A DNA stretch of 9,440 bases from Desulfobacterales bacterium (lineage in GTDB: Bacteria; Desulfobacterota; Desulfobulbia; Desulfobulbales; BM004): the NCBI GenBank assembly GCA_012974315.1, contig JAAXQI010000098.1:1-9440 (forward strand), given 5' to 3'. The notes under the pieces are model-generated. The model had not been told where the DNA came from. It searched no databases and saw only the letters and a program-made list of their open reading frames with translations. Below, piece after piece: positions 1 through 8,113 of this stretch (position 1 is its first letter; each line of letters opens with the position of its first letter). A program made the translations under genes and the position numbers.

Positions 1-1254
1 GGTAAGAAGGTAAATAAAACAGATATGTCGAAGAAAAAAATTATTATTCAGGTTCAAAATCGGCTTTTAAAAAATATGGGCCCCAATTTTAAACGGGTAA
101 TTAATGCAACCGGGGTAGTGATTCACACAAACCTGGGGCGTTCAATTCTGCCGTTCAGTGCGAGGGAAGCCCTGGTGCAGGCCGGAACCCGGTATTCAAA
201 TCTGGAATTTGACCTGGCAACTGGCAAGAGAGGCAGCCGCTACAGTCTTGTTGAGAAGCTATTGTGTGACCTGACAGGGGCGGAAGCTGCCCTGGTTGTC
301 AATAATAATGCTGCTGCTGTGCTTCTTGTTCTTGATACATTTGCCCATGGTAGGGAGGTGGTTGTTTCACGCGGACAGCTTGTTGAGATTGGCGGTTCGT
401 TTCGCATTCCCGATGTGATGGCAAAAAGTGGTGCCAAACTTATAGAGGTTGGGGCAACTAACCGTACGCACTTAAAAGATTATGAAGGGGCAATTAGCGA
501 AGAGACAGCCATGTTACTCAAAGTGCATGCCAGTAATTTCAAAATGGTGGGATTCACTAAGGAGGTCCTGGCTGAAGAGCTGGTTGAATTGGCAGGGAGG
601 CATGATAATCTTTTGGTCATGGAGGATTTGGGTAGCGGCTGTCTTATTGACATGTCCAGGTACGGTCTCAGCAAGGAACCAACTGTGCAGGAAACTGTCA
701 AGGCTGGCGTTGATGTGGTAACTTTCAGCGGGGACAAGTTGTTAGGAGGACCCCAGGCTGGTCTCATTGTTGGAAAACGAAATATAATTGATTGTATCAA
801 GAGTAATCAATTGAATCGTGCTTTGCGCATTGATAAATTTACTTTAGCTGCTTTGGAGACAGTGTTGCGGTTATATTATGATCATGAGACAGCAGTTGCC
901 AAGATTCCGACTTTGGCAATGTTGACAGCATCTCCAGAAGTTATGGGTCGTCGAGCCAATCGCCTGACAAGAAGGATAAAAAAGAGCCTGGCTGGGAAAT
1001 GCACCATATCTGTAAGGACAACTGGATCAAGAGTAGGAGGTGGGGCCTTACCCGAAGAGGATCTGGAAAGTAGAGCTGTAGTACTTGAACCACTTGATAG
1101 AACGGTTAATGAACTTGAAAAGGATTTGCGATCAAATCCGCTTCCTGTCATTGGAAGAATCGAAGAAAATAGATATATACTTGATATGCGTACTGTGGGA
1201 GAGGACGAAATCCCCCAGGTCGCAAATATTCTGCAACAGGTCTTTGGAGTGTAA
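1..1254 (+). CDS. selA: L-seryl-tRNA(Sec) selenium transferase, 5'-partial at window edge
   Basis: SelA is a PLP-dependent enzyme that converts seryl-tRNA(Sec) to selenocysteinyl-tRNA(Sec) using selenophosphate, in the cytoplasm. The frame is open to base 1 with no stop or convincing start, so the gene begins before the window; the ATG at 25 is internal. About 417 codons are present, against roughly 460 for the family, so about 50 residues of the N-terminal tRNA-binding domain are missing. Counting residues from the ATG at 25, visible hallmarks are RVINATGVVIHTNLGR (24-39), the NNNAAAVLL stretch (93-101), an E-D-LGSG segment near 200-205, and the PLP-lysine motif SGDKLLGGPQAG with Lys238 (codon 736-738). 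The stop is 5 nt before the next ATG, so the genes are probably co-transcribed. No selB, selD or tRNA-Sec is visible here. The family call is firm. Confidence 0.95.
   Translation, partial: GKKVNKTDMSKKKIIIQVQNRLLKNMGPNFKRVINATGVVIHTNLGRSILPFSAREALVQAGTRYSNLEFDLATGKRGSRYSLVEKLLCDLTGAEAALVVNNNAAAVLLVLDTFAHGREVVVSRGQLVEIGGSFRIPDVMAKSGAKLIEVGATNRTHLKDYEGAISEETAMLLKVHASNFKMVGFTKEVLAEELVELAGRHDNLLVMEDLGSGCLIDMSRYGLSKEPTVQETVKAGVDVVTFSGDKLLGGPQAGLIVGKRNIIDCIKSNQLNRALRIDKFTLAALETVLRLYYDHETAVAKIPTLAMLTASPEVMGRRANRLTRRIKKSLAGKCTISVRTTGSRVGGGALPEEDLESRAVVLEPLDRTVNELEKDLRSNPLPVIGRIEENRYILDMRTVGEDEIPQVANILQQVFGV
1246..1249 (+). promoter_or_regulatory. Shine-Dalgarno site inside the end of selA
   Basis: GGAG lies 10 nt before the ATG at 1260 and is embedded in the last codons of selA. 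This supports the 1260 start and close translational coupling of the two genes. Confidence 0.55.
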
Positions 1255-1259
1255 TTATA

Positions 1260-3488
1260 ATGGGTCACTATCCTTTTGAGTGGCAGGTACAGGACCTTTG
1301 CTCCGAGGACTTCATACATTTTAATAAGCAGTTTTCCCAGACTTTATTACGGCTTATGCCTTTTGCCGAAGGTCCTGTAGTATTCATAGGTTCATCAACT
1401 GACTGTAAGGAAGCTCTTCACGCGTTAAACAAACCCAAATACTGGAATCAATATATTAAACGTGTATTAAAGCGGCAGCGCTCAGTTTTGGCAGTTGAAA
1501 AACCGGTTCTTTTTCTGCCTGTTTGGGGTTCTGAAACTATTATTGGGATAGCGGCTATTGAAGGTATTGATGCACAATTTGCGCATGTGTTATCAGAAGA
1601 GTGGTTAAGTGATCGCAGCCGCATTCTCTCCCGCGAGTTATTTTTACAGAAACAATTAGCCTTTGAACCAGTTACAGGAATGTTTAATGGTCTCCATCTG
1701 TATGACACACTTGAAAGTATATTATCAGATGAGCACTCTTTTTATTTAAAAAGAAATAAAAAAGATGGTAATGGGGCCGCTTTTAAAAACGTATCACTGT
1801 TTCTGATAGAAATCCATCCACAGGCGAACAATGCTGAAAAAGCTTTGAATTATATAGTCAGGGCTGGCTATTGTTTGGAGTCGTTTCTAGGACAGGATGT
1901 ATTGCATCATATGGGCAATGGTGTTTTTGGCCTTGTTGGTCATGATTTAGATGAAGAACAGGCCAAGATATTAGGGATGAATATTCTAAGCTGGTTCAAG
2001 CGAGAAGGATTTAGCCGTATTCATATTGGTATAAATACTATTGAAGGAGTTGGAGAAACACGCTCAAATGAGTCGTCAGGAATGCCTGATTCTCTTACAG
2101 TATTGGAACAGACCTGGCTGGCGTTGCGTAAAGCCAGCCGGAGGGGCCCTTACGCTTTATGTACCTTTAACTCTATCAGTAATCCTGAAACGCACCCACT
2201 CAAGAAGGCCAAACCTGCAGTGATGGCAAGACTCAGAAAACTCTGGGTTGATAATGACAGGTTTGCAATTCTACTTATTAGCCAGGATAGGGAACTGCAT
2301 GAGAAGGTTTTTTCAAAGCGTTTACTTGCATTGATTGAGGCCAGTGCAGAGGCGATACCAATCAATGAAAGTGAAACCTTTGTGTTTTTAGCAGATGCAG
2401 ATGCAAAGATTGCTCAATCCTGGATCCATGTCCTGAAGAAAAAATTAACTGACGACCTGGGCACTACCTATTCAGTTGGTATAGCGTGTTTCCCCTGTGT
2501 TGATTTTAAAAAATCCGATATTCTACAAAATGGACGCAAGGCATTGTTGCACGCAGGTTTTTTGGGTCCAGACACAGTGACACTTTTTGATGGAGTAAGC
2601 CAAAACGTCTGCGGTGATATATATTATGGGGAAGGGGATCTGGTACGGGCAGTTAAAGAATATAGTAAGGGTTTAGAGATCGATCCGACCAATACTAACC
2701 TGCTTAATAGTCTCGGGGAAGCATATGCCCGGATGAATAAACCCAGAATAGCCAGGCCATTTTTTGAAAAAATTTTACACTCAGACCCTAAACATTATAT
2801 GGGACTGTTTAATCTTGGCATCACATATTTGACGACTGGAGAAGACGAGCAGGCAATAAGATATTTTGAAAAAACCTTGTCGGTTTCCAGACGTAAACGT
2901 GTGACCAGTCAGCCAAATGATTTACTCCTGCAACTGAGTAAACTTTACTGCCGTACAGGTAGATATAATAAAGCTATTGCCTTATTGGATAAAGAGAAAA
3001 TAATTGATGAGGAAAGCAGCAAAGCTCCGGGACGGGACGCATTATTACGTTACCTCGGTGAGGCATATTTGGGTAAAGGAAAAAATAATGAGGCTATTAT
3101 GGTCTTGCAGCGAGCCGTTCGGCATAATCCCCATGATGCTTATTCATTAAGCATGCTGGGAGAATTATATGCTCTACAAAAACAGGGTGATGAAATTGCC
3201 TTGTCACTCTGTGAGCAGGCTGTCAATATTGATGACAGCCATTGGAAACATTGGTATCGTTTAGCCTGGGTAAGATATAATATGGGACAATATGAATCTG
3301 CCCTTGAACCCTTGAAAGAATGTTTACGCAGGGAACGAAAAAGTGTGGAGGCTATGCATCTTTTCGCTCAAATATATGATAAACTGGGAATGAAGTCGAT
3401 GGCGACAGGAATGTTTCAGAAAATTTTGAAAATCGTTCCGGACCATAAAGCTGCAATAGCAGCTCTGAAACAGATGAAAATAAATTAA
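1260..3488 (+). CDS. Tandem degenerate GGDEF-like domains plus C-terminal TPR array, function unknown
   Basis: I do not recognise a named family for this 742-residue protein. Residues ~1-130 form an N-terminal region with no obvious motif. At ~136-155, EPVTGMFNGLHLYDTL resembles the DPLTGLxNRR opening of a GGDEF domain. The position of the GG[DE]EF active-site loop reads GNGVFGLVG (219-227), and RIHIGINTIEG (253-263) and ALRKASRRGPYAL (288-300) match the domain's later strand and helix. A second, weaker copy spans ~318-445, with YSVGIACFP (404-412) and ALLHAGFLGPDTVTLFD (428-444). Neither copy keeps GGDEF, so diguanylate cyclase activity is unlikely; a binding, sensory or scaffold role is inference. 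Residues ~451-730 form about eight TPR-like units (for example 479-512, 513-546, 593-626, 662-695, 696-729), implying protein-protein contacts. No signal peptide or membrane segment is evident, so it is probably cytoplasmic. It lies 5 nt after selA and 15 nt before the LOG-family gene. Confidence 0.85.
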   Translation: MGHYPFEWQVQDLCSEDFIHFNKQFSQTLLRLMPFAEGPVVFIGSSTDCKEALHALNKPKYWNQYIKRVLKRQRSVLAVEKPVLFLPVWGSETIIGIAAIEGIDAQFAHVLSEEWLSDRSRILSRELFLQKQLAFEPVTGMFNGLHLYDTLESILSDEHSFYLKRNKKDGNGAAFKNVSLFLIEIHPQANNAEKALNYIVRAGYCLESFLGQDVLHHMGNGVFGLVGHDLDEEQAKILGMNILSWFKREGFSRIHIGINTIEGVGETRSNESSGMPDSLTVLEQTWLALRKASRRGPYALCTFNSISNPETHPLKKAKPAVMARLRKLWVDNDRFAILLISQDRELHEKVFSKRLLALIEASAEAIPINESETFVFLADADAKIAQSWIHVLKKKLTDDLGTTYSVGIACFPCVDFKKSDILQNGRKALLHAGFLGPDTVTLFDGVSQNVCGDIYYGEGDLVRAVKEYSKGLEIDPTNTNLLNSLGEAYARMNKPRIARPFFEKILHSDPKHYMGLFNLGITYLTTGEDEQAIRYFEKTLSVSRRKRVTSQPNDLLLQLSKLYCRTGRYNKAIALLDKEKIIDEESSKAPGRDALLRYLGEAYLGKGKNNEAIMVLQRAVRHNPHDAYSLSMLGELYALQKQGDEIALSLCEQAVNIDDSHWKHWYRLAWVRYNMGQYESALEPLKECLRRERKSVEAMHLFAQIYDKLGMKSMATGMFQKILKIVPDHKAAIAALKQMKIN

Positions 3489-3492
3489 TAGA

Positions 3493-3503
3493 AGAGGCAG
3501 GAA
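3493..3503 (+). promoter_or_regulatory. Purine-rich ribosome binding site favouring a TTG start
   Basis: AGAGG (3493-3497 region) followed by CAGGAA precedes the TTG at 3504 at normal spacing. The in-frame TAG at 3489 excludes any earlier start. The alternative ATG at 3564 has only a weak AGCAGG about 12 nt upstream. This site is the main reason to choose TTG. Confidence 0.45.
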
Positions 3504-4217
3504 TTGATACACAGGCGTTCAGATAACAATGGATACGAAGAAACCAGCAGGCGCACGACTGATATGCAGCATCAGTATTGGCTGGATTATTTTAATGCAG
3601 GTGATTCCTGGCGGCTTTTCAGGATTATGGCCGAATTTGTGGAAGGTTTTGATACTCTGTCAGGCGTAAAAGGGCCGGCTGTGTCATTTTTCGGTTCTGC
3701 ACGGACCAAGCCTGATGATCCTTATTATGTGCTGACAGAACAGATTGCCGCTGAATTAGCCAAGCAAGGCTATACTATTATTACCGGGGGCGGCCCGGGA
3801 ATTATGGAAGCTGCAAACAAGGGTGCATCTGAGGCAGGGGGCAATTCAGTCGGGCTGAATATAAATTTGCCGTTTGAACAGGAACCTAACATTTTTACCA
3901 ATTTGCCTTTGAGTTTTAAGTATTTCTTTGTGCGCAAGGTAATGTTTATAAAGTATGCCCTGGCATTTATCTGTATGCCGGGTGGTTTTGGTACTTTGGA
4001 TGAGGCATTTGAGGCCCTGACGCTGATCCAGACTAAAAGAATAAAACCCTTTCCAGTTATATTGGTTGGTAGTGATTATTGGTCTGGACTCCTTGATTGG
4101 ATTAAGGAAAAAATGCTGCCAACAGATAAAGTCGATAATGATGATATGCTGATATTTAATGTAATGGATGACCCTGCAGAAATCGTCTCGTATATCAAAA
4201 AAACAGTAGTATTTTAA
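3504..4217 (+). CDS. LOG-family (TIGR00730-type) Rossmann-fold protein
   Basis: Members of this family with the PGGxGTxxE motif include cytokinin-activating phosphoribohydrolases (LOG) that release free base from nucleoside 5'-monophosphates; many bacterial members are annotated only as Rossmann-fold or putative lysine decarboxylase proteins. In the 237 residues I see FFGSARTKP (62-70), the nucleotide-binding GGGPGIMEAANKGA (95-108), VRKVMF (143-148) and the signature PGGFGTLDE (159-167), all intact, so the protein is probably enzymatic. The N-terminal extension with WRLFRIMAEFVEGF (36-49) is typical of the longer bacterial subgroup. The start is taken as TTG at 3504 because of the better ribosome binding site; ATG 3564 (residue 21) is possible and would leave the whole domain intact. 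The gene is 15 nt downstream of the TPR gene. The true substrate cannot be told from sequence alone. Confidence 0.88.
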   Translation: MIHRRSDNNGYEETSRRTTDMQHQYWLDYFNAGDSWRLFRIMAEFVEGFDTLSGVKGPAVSFFGSARTKPDDPYYVLTEQIAAELAKQGYTIITGGGPGIMEAANKGASEAGGNSVGLNINLPFEQEPNIFTNLPLSFKYFFVRKVMFIKYALAFICMPGGFGTLDEAFEALTLIQTKRIKPFPVILVGSDYWSGLLDWIKEKMLPTDKVDNDDMLIFNVMDDPAEIVSYIKKTVVF

Positions 4218-4222
4218 TGCTT

Positions 4223-4252
4223 TTGACTTTTTTCTGTATTGTGGCTTAGTAT
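4223..4252 (+). promoter_or_regulatory. Candidate sigma-70 promoter upstream of pilT (distal)
   Basis: TTGACT (4223-4228) and TAGTAT (4247-4252) are separated by 18 nt, matching 5/6 and 4/6 consensus bases. They begin just after the LOG-family stop. The stretch is very AT-rich, so chance matches are likely. Confidence 0.3.
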
Positions 4253-4283
4253 AAAATTTTTTCTCAAATTAGTTATTACATTG

Positions 4284-4313
4284 TTTACTGAATGCACATT
4301 TTTTTTGTATATT
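4284..4313 (+). promoter_or_regulatory. Candidate sigma-70 promoter upstream of pilT (proximal)
   Basis: TTTACT (4284-4289) and TATATT (4308-4313) are separated by 18 nt (4/6 and 5/6 matches). This would place transcription start near 4320 with a leader of about 50 nt. The -10 element overlaps a short inverted repeat at 4312-4324. Confidence 0.35.
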
Positions 4314-4324
4314 CTAAATTAGAA
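4312..4324. repeat. Short inverted repeat overlapping a putative -10 box
   Basis: TTCTAA (4312-4317) and TTAGAA (4319-4324) form a perfect 6-bp inverted repeat around a single central A. Its position over the proximal pilT -10 box fits an operator, but the AT-rich context makes a coincidence plausible. Confidence 0.25.
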
Positions 4325-4360
4325 AATTTTAAGCGTAATTGTTCATCAAACAATATTCAA

Positions 4361-4365
4361 AGGAG
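4361..4365 (+). promoter_or_regulatory. Strong Shine-Dalgarno site of pilT
   Basis: AGGAG, preceded by AA, ends 7 nt before the ATG at 4373. It is the best ribosome binding site in the window and fixes the pilT start. Confidence 0.75.
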
Positions 4366-4372
4366 ATTTTAG

Positions 4373-5455
4373 ATGGCGCAAATTGATGCCTTTTTCAAGC
4401 TTATGAATGAGCAGGGAGCCTCCGACCTCCATATGATGGCTGGTATGCCGCCGATTCTGAGGATCAGGGGGGAGATGGAACCTGTCAAATATAAGGTCAT
4501 GGATAATGAAGGTTTGAAGGCCATGCTCTATGAGATCTGTCCTGAAGAAAAGATCAAGGTTTTTGAAGAGACAGGTGATATGGACTTTGGGTATGAGATA
4601 CCAAACCTTGCCAGGTATCGGTGCAACTTTTTTGAACAGAAGAATGGTATTGGAGCTGTATTTCGTGAGATTCCCAGTAAAATATTGACCTGCGATCAGC
4701 TTATGCTGCCTAATGTAATCGGTAAACTTTCACAATTGCCTAAAGGTATGGTTGTTGTGACCGGTCCGACAGGCAGCGGCAAGTCAACTACTCTGGCTGC
4801 TGTTATTGATGAGTGTAACAGGACTCGGAAGCATCACATTCTTACAGTTGAGGATCCGATAGAGTTTGTGCATGTGCCTCAGAAAGCCATTATCAATCAC
4901 AGGGAAGTGGGCACACATACAAGAAGTTTTGCCGCGGCATTACGTGGTGCCTTACGTGAGGATCCTGATATTATTATGGTTGGTGAGATGCGAGATCTTG
5001 AAACAGTTGCACTTTCCATGGAGGCTGCCATGACCGGGCATCTGGTCTTTGCCACGCTCCATACCTTGAATGCATCAAAAACTGTGGACCGTATGATAGA
5101 AATTTTTCCAGCATCCCAGCAGGAACAGGTTCGTTCTACCCTGGCTGATGCTTTGCGCGCTGTTGTCTCGCAAACCCTCTTTAAACGGCGTGATATTAAG
5201 GGCAGGGTGGCAGCGCTGGAGATACTCATTTGTACGGCAGCGGTGCGTAACCTGATCAGGGAGGCTAAAACCTTCCAGATTCCTTCAGCCATGCAGACTG
5301 GCAAGAAATACGGTATGCAGACTTTGGATGATGCCATTATGGATCTTTTGAAAAAGACCTGGATCAGTCCTGAAGATGCCTATATGTATTCTACGGAAAA
5401 AGCGAAATTTGTCGGATATTTGAAAAAGCCGCCTGTTGATTTCACTGAAATTTAG
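4373..5455 (+). CDS. pilT: Type IV pilus retraction ATPase PilT
   Basis: PilT is the hexameric cytoplasmic ATPase that depolymerises type IV pili, driving twitching and, in competent bacteria, pulling DNA inward. The 360 residues match the family's usual length. Visible are the N-terminal PAS-like region with ASDLHMMAGMPPILRIRGEM (16-35), Walker A GPTGSGKST (131-139), the Asp box TVEDPIEF (158-165), Walker B with EDPDIIMVGEMRD (196-208), the His box HLVFATLHT (223-231), and AVRNLIRE (290-297), a one-residue variant of the AIRNLIRE motif needed for retraction. All catalytic elements look intact. The call could be confused with the paralogue PilU, but the near-canonical AIRNLIRE motif and the C-terminus favour PilT. 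The gene has its own upstream AT-rich gap, so it is probably transcribed separately from the selA cluster. It converges with comEC, with 19 nt between stops. Confidence 0.95.
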   Translation: MAQIDAFFKLMNEQGASDLHMMAGMPPILRIRGEMEPVKYKVMDNEGLKAMLYEICPEEKIKVFEETGDMDFGYEIPNLARYRCNFFEQKNGIGAVFREIPSKILTCDQLMLPNVIGKLSQLPKGMVVVTGPTGSGKSTTLAAVIDECNRTRKHHILTVEDPIEFVHVPQKAIINHREVGTHTRSFAAALRGALREDPDIIMVGEMRDLETVALSMEAAMTGHLVFATLHTLNASKTVDRMIEIFPASQQEQVRSTLADALRAVVSQTLFKRRDIKGRVAALEILICTAAVRNLIREAKTFQIPSAMQTGKKYGMQTLDDAIMDLLKKTWISPEDAYMYSTEKAKFVGYLKKPPVDFTEI

Positions 5456-5466
5456 AACATTCCAAT

Positions 5467-5510
5467 AGCAGGTATCAGTTAACCTGATACCTGCTCATAA
5501 TTGTTTTTTT
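5467..5510. terminator. Hairpin between convergent pilT and comEC, covering the comEC stop
   Basis: A perfect 12-bp stem pairs 5467-5478 with 5484-5495 around a 5-nt loop. Reading +, a T7 run lies at 5504-5510, but 8 nt after the stem, so it is an imperfect intrinsic terminator for pilT. Reading -, the stem encodes the last residues of ComEC (SRYQVN) and its TGA, with no U-run after it. It may block read-through in both directions. Confidence 0.55.
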
Positions 5511-8102
5511 GTCTTCTACGGTAAATGTCAGAGTGCCATCTCTGCCAGTGGTCAAAACCTGTATTCCTTTTTGTTGCAGATCAAAGAAGGATTTATCAGG
5601 AAAGTTGAATGGATTGTTTCGGCCAGCAGAAATAGCAATATATTTCGGAGCAACTGTCTCAATAAAATCCAGGCTCATCGAGGACTTGCTTCCATGGTGT
5701 GGCGCCAGGAGTATATCTGCCTGTATGTTTTTCCTTTTAGATACCAGAGTATTTGCCATTGTGGCACTGATGTCTGCCGGGAAGAGGAAGGAGTTATCTG
5801 CAGTTTCAAGCCTAAGCACTATACTCATGTCGTTTGTATCAGATCTCTGGGTTAGAGAAGAGCTCATTCTGTCTGAAGAATAATCACCCGGAAAGCCATT
5901 ATTCACACATCGGAGTCGTGTCAGTCCACTTTGAAATACTATTTCATCGGTCCTGGGAATTGTAATTGCAATGTTCAGTTTATTGGCCAGGCTGAGAAGT
6001 TGCTGGTATTCCGGGTCATGACCAGTCATGCCATTTACCCATAATTCTTTGGGATGAAAATAGGTAAGTATAAATGGTAGGCCATTGTAGTGATCTGAAT
6101 GTGGATGGCTAATAACAACAGCATCAAGATGGTTTATCTGCATTTTCCAGAGAAAAGGGGCTATAACTCTTTCACCAATATTGAAATTTTCATTCCCTGA
6201 TCCACCACCGTCAATTAAAATATTTTTATTGCCAGGTAATTGTAAGAGAATTGAGGAGCCATGACCTACATCAAGAACGGAGACTGATGTAGTTATGGAA
6301 GCGTATTTGGTGATTTTTGAGATCGCGGGAACTGCCAGAAGACTGCAAAAAGAAAAGAGGGCAATTATAATACAAAAACGTTTGCGGGTTGTCTTCAGAT
6401 GAAATGTCATGACTATGCTAAGAATTAAAATATAGAAAAGAATGATTTCCAGAAATGATGGAGTTGAAAGTCGTAATGAGGCATAAGGCAATGATGAAAA
6501 GTAAGCACATATCCTTTCGGCAGGAATAAGGCCCAAACTGCCTGCCTTGAATAGTACCTTCGCCAGGGCTGGTGCCAAAGGGATGAAAAAACAGGCAATA
6601 ATTCCAACAATAAGGGACCAGAAACAGATGAGCGGTTCCACTAATAAATTGGCCAATGGGGCAACCAGCGAGATTCTATTAAAGTGAAAAAGCATCAGGG
6701 GTAAAGTCCCAAGCATTGCTGCAGTTGTGAGTGTAATCCCAGCAAAGAACCACTTAATTAATAGTTCCGGGAATGCGTATTGGGATTCAAGCGGAGATAA
6801 TTTTATAGTGGGATCGAGTTCCGGCCGACCTGACAAGAAATAGGTGTAATTTTGAAAAATTTGATTGTAAAGCAATGGATAAATAAGGGCTATGGCAATA
6901 ACTGCACTAAAGGAAAGCTGGAAAGAGGCAGTTAATATTGCTGCGGGTTTCCATACCAGGATAATAAGAGCGGCAAGAAGAATATGATTTATAAGATTTC
7001 CCGCCCGATCGAAAATTATTGCCAGAATGAATACATTCGTCATGAGAAGGGCGCGAAGCACCGGGATGTTGAAACCTGCAATAAAGGCATAAGCAATTAA
7101 AGGAAGGAGAGCGATGCTGACAGCTGTCTTCTGAATATTTACATGGAGCAGAAGCCAGGTTGAGCGTTTAAGTAACCAGGTCAGGACAGCTATAGAGATA
7201 AGAGCTAAAATTCCCATATGCATTCCAGAGATTGCCAGTATGTGAATACAACCAGCATTGATGAAACTATCTAGCACAGATGGAGGTATGTCTCTTCTGT
7301 CGCCGATCAGGATTGCTTTATACAGTCCTCGTGAAGGTTGTGTCAGAGTCGTATCGATAAAATTTGCAATGTGGTGACGGATACGTTCAGGAAAATAAAG
7401 AATGGATAATAACTCAGGTATAATGCCAGAAGTTATGACAGTGTGAACCTTCATCACATTATTAGGAGAATCCACCCAACCCTTGAGTAGTATTGATTGG
7501 TTGGCGAGATATTTTTTATAGTCAAAAGAACCAGGAGTGGAAAAAGTGTCTACAGGGGATACTTTAGTTTTGACAAGAAAATGGTCACCTGGTCTCAGTT
7601 CACCTGGAACCAATCCTTGCAGCGTCAGCAGTATGAGGCCTGATGCTTTTCTATGTTTTTTAAACGCATTTTTAATGTTTGAACCCAGGCGCAGAGTTTT
7701 GACCTGCATGAGAAATCTGGTTTTGGTGCCTGACGGTAAAGTTGTCACAGATGGATGTTCAGCCAGAATGCCATAGAGACTTACAGTTTGCTCCTCTTTG
7801 ATTTGATTAAAAACGTGATTTTGGTCTGTAGGTACGTTTGATTTTGTCTGGGCATGATTATATCCAATAAGAAAAAAAAGAATGCCAAGAAGAAAGTAGA
7901 ATATAAAATAATGGTATTTTGAATTATATTTAGAGAAAATAAAAATTAAGCCAAACAACAATAATATGGCATGCAATATTATGTGGTTATTCAGTATTAA
8001 GGTCTCTGCCCAACAAATACCTATAGCAAATGGGGCGACTACGGTAAGAAGTCCCAGGGAAAGGGAAAGTGGATGTTGCTGGCGGAATGGGAGTTCTTTC
8101 AT
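5475..8102 (-). CDS. comEC: ComEC/Rec2 family DNA-uptake channel protein
   Basis: ComEC is the inner-membrane channel that passes single-stranded DNA into the cytoplasm during natural transformation. At 875 residues this is a full-length three-part form. It has N-terminal membrane segments (~14-80) followed by a DUF4131/OB-like soluble part (~100-215), the polytopic Competence domain (~255-590) with ILAISGMHMGILA (288-300; the ISGLH motif), and a C-terminal metallo-beta-lactamase-like domain (~605-860). In the last, DVGHGSS (611-617), DGGG (631-634), HPHSDH (666-671), FPADIS (774-779) and APHHGS (800-805) retain the expected metal ligands, consistent with the nuclease role proposed for this domain. 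ATG 8100-8102 is the only ATG after the in-frame TGA at 8118-8120; it has no clear Shine-Dalgarno site, which suggests weak translation. The final codons lie in a hairpin. The neighbour pilT suggests a link to pilus-driven uptake, but comEA and other com genes are not visible. Confidence 0.93.
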   Translation of the reverse strand: MKELPFRQQHPLSLSLGLLTVVAPFAIGICWAETLILNNHIILHAILLLFGLIFIFSKYNSKYHYFIFYFLLGILFFLIGYNHAQTKSNVPTDQNHVFNQIKEEQTVSLYGILAEHPSVTTLPSGTKTRFLMQVKTLRLGSNIKNAFKKHRKASGLILLTLQGLVPGELRPGDHFLVKTKVSPVDTFSTPGSFDYKKYLANQSILLKGWVDSPNNVMKVHTVITSGIIPELLSILYFPERIRHHIANFIDTTLTQPSRGLYKAILIGDRRDIPPSVLDSFINAGCIHILAISGMHMGILALISIAVLTWLLKRSTWLLLHVNIQKTAVSIALLPLIAYAFIAGFNIPVLRALLMTNVFILAIIFDRAGNLINHILLAALIILVWKPAAILTASFQLSFSAVIAIALIYPLLYNQIFQNYTYFLSGRPELDPTIKLSPLESQYAFPELLIKWFFAGITLTTAAMLGTLPLMLFHFNRISLVAPLANLLVEPLICFWSLIVGIIACFFIPLAPALAKVLFKAGSLGLIPAERICAYFSSLPYASLRLSTPSFLEIILFYILILSIVMTFHLKTTRKRFCIIIALFSFCSLLAVPAISKITKYASITTSVSVLDVGHGSSILLQLPGNKNILIDGGGSGNENFNIGERVIAPFLWKMQINHLDAVVISHPHSDHYNGLPFILTYFHPKELWVNGMTGHDPEYQQLLSLANKLNIAITIPRTDEIVFQSGLTRLRCVNNGFPGDYSSDRMSSSLTQRSDTNDMSIVLRLETADNSFLFPADISATMANTLVSKRKNIQADILLAPHHGSKSSMSLDFIETVAPKYIAISAGRNNPFNFPDKSFFDLQQKGIQVLTTGRDGTLTFTVEDKKTIMSRYQVN

Positions 8103-8113
8103 TGAATTTTTTA

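Noticed and set aside
4218..4260. Possible terminator after the LOG-family gene
   Set aside because: T-runs are present, but no GC-containing stem precedes them; the AT-rich composition explains the runs.
4897..5337. 146-codon open frame on the - strand inside pilT
   Set aside because: It is antisense to the Walker B and His-box region of pilT and is explained by codon bias there.
5509..5883. 124-codon open frame on the + strand inside comEC
   Set aside because: It is antisense to the well-conserved metallo-beta-lactamase-like domain of ComEC, including its HHGS motif; it is a shadow frame.
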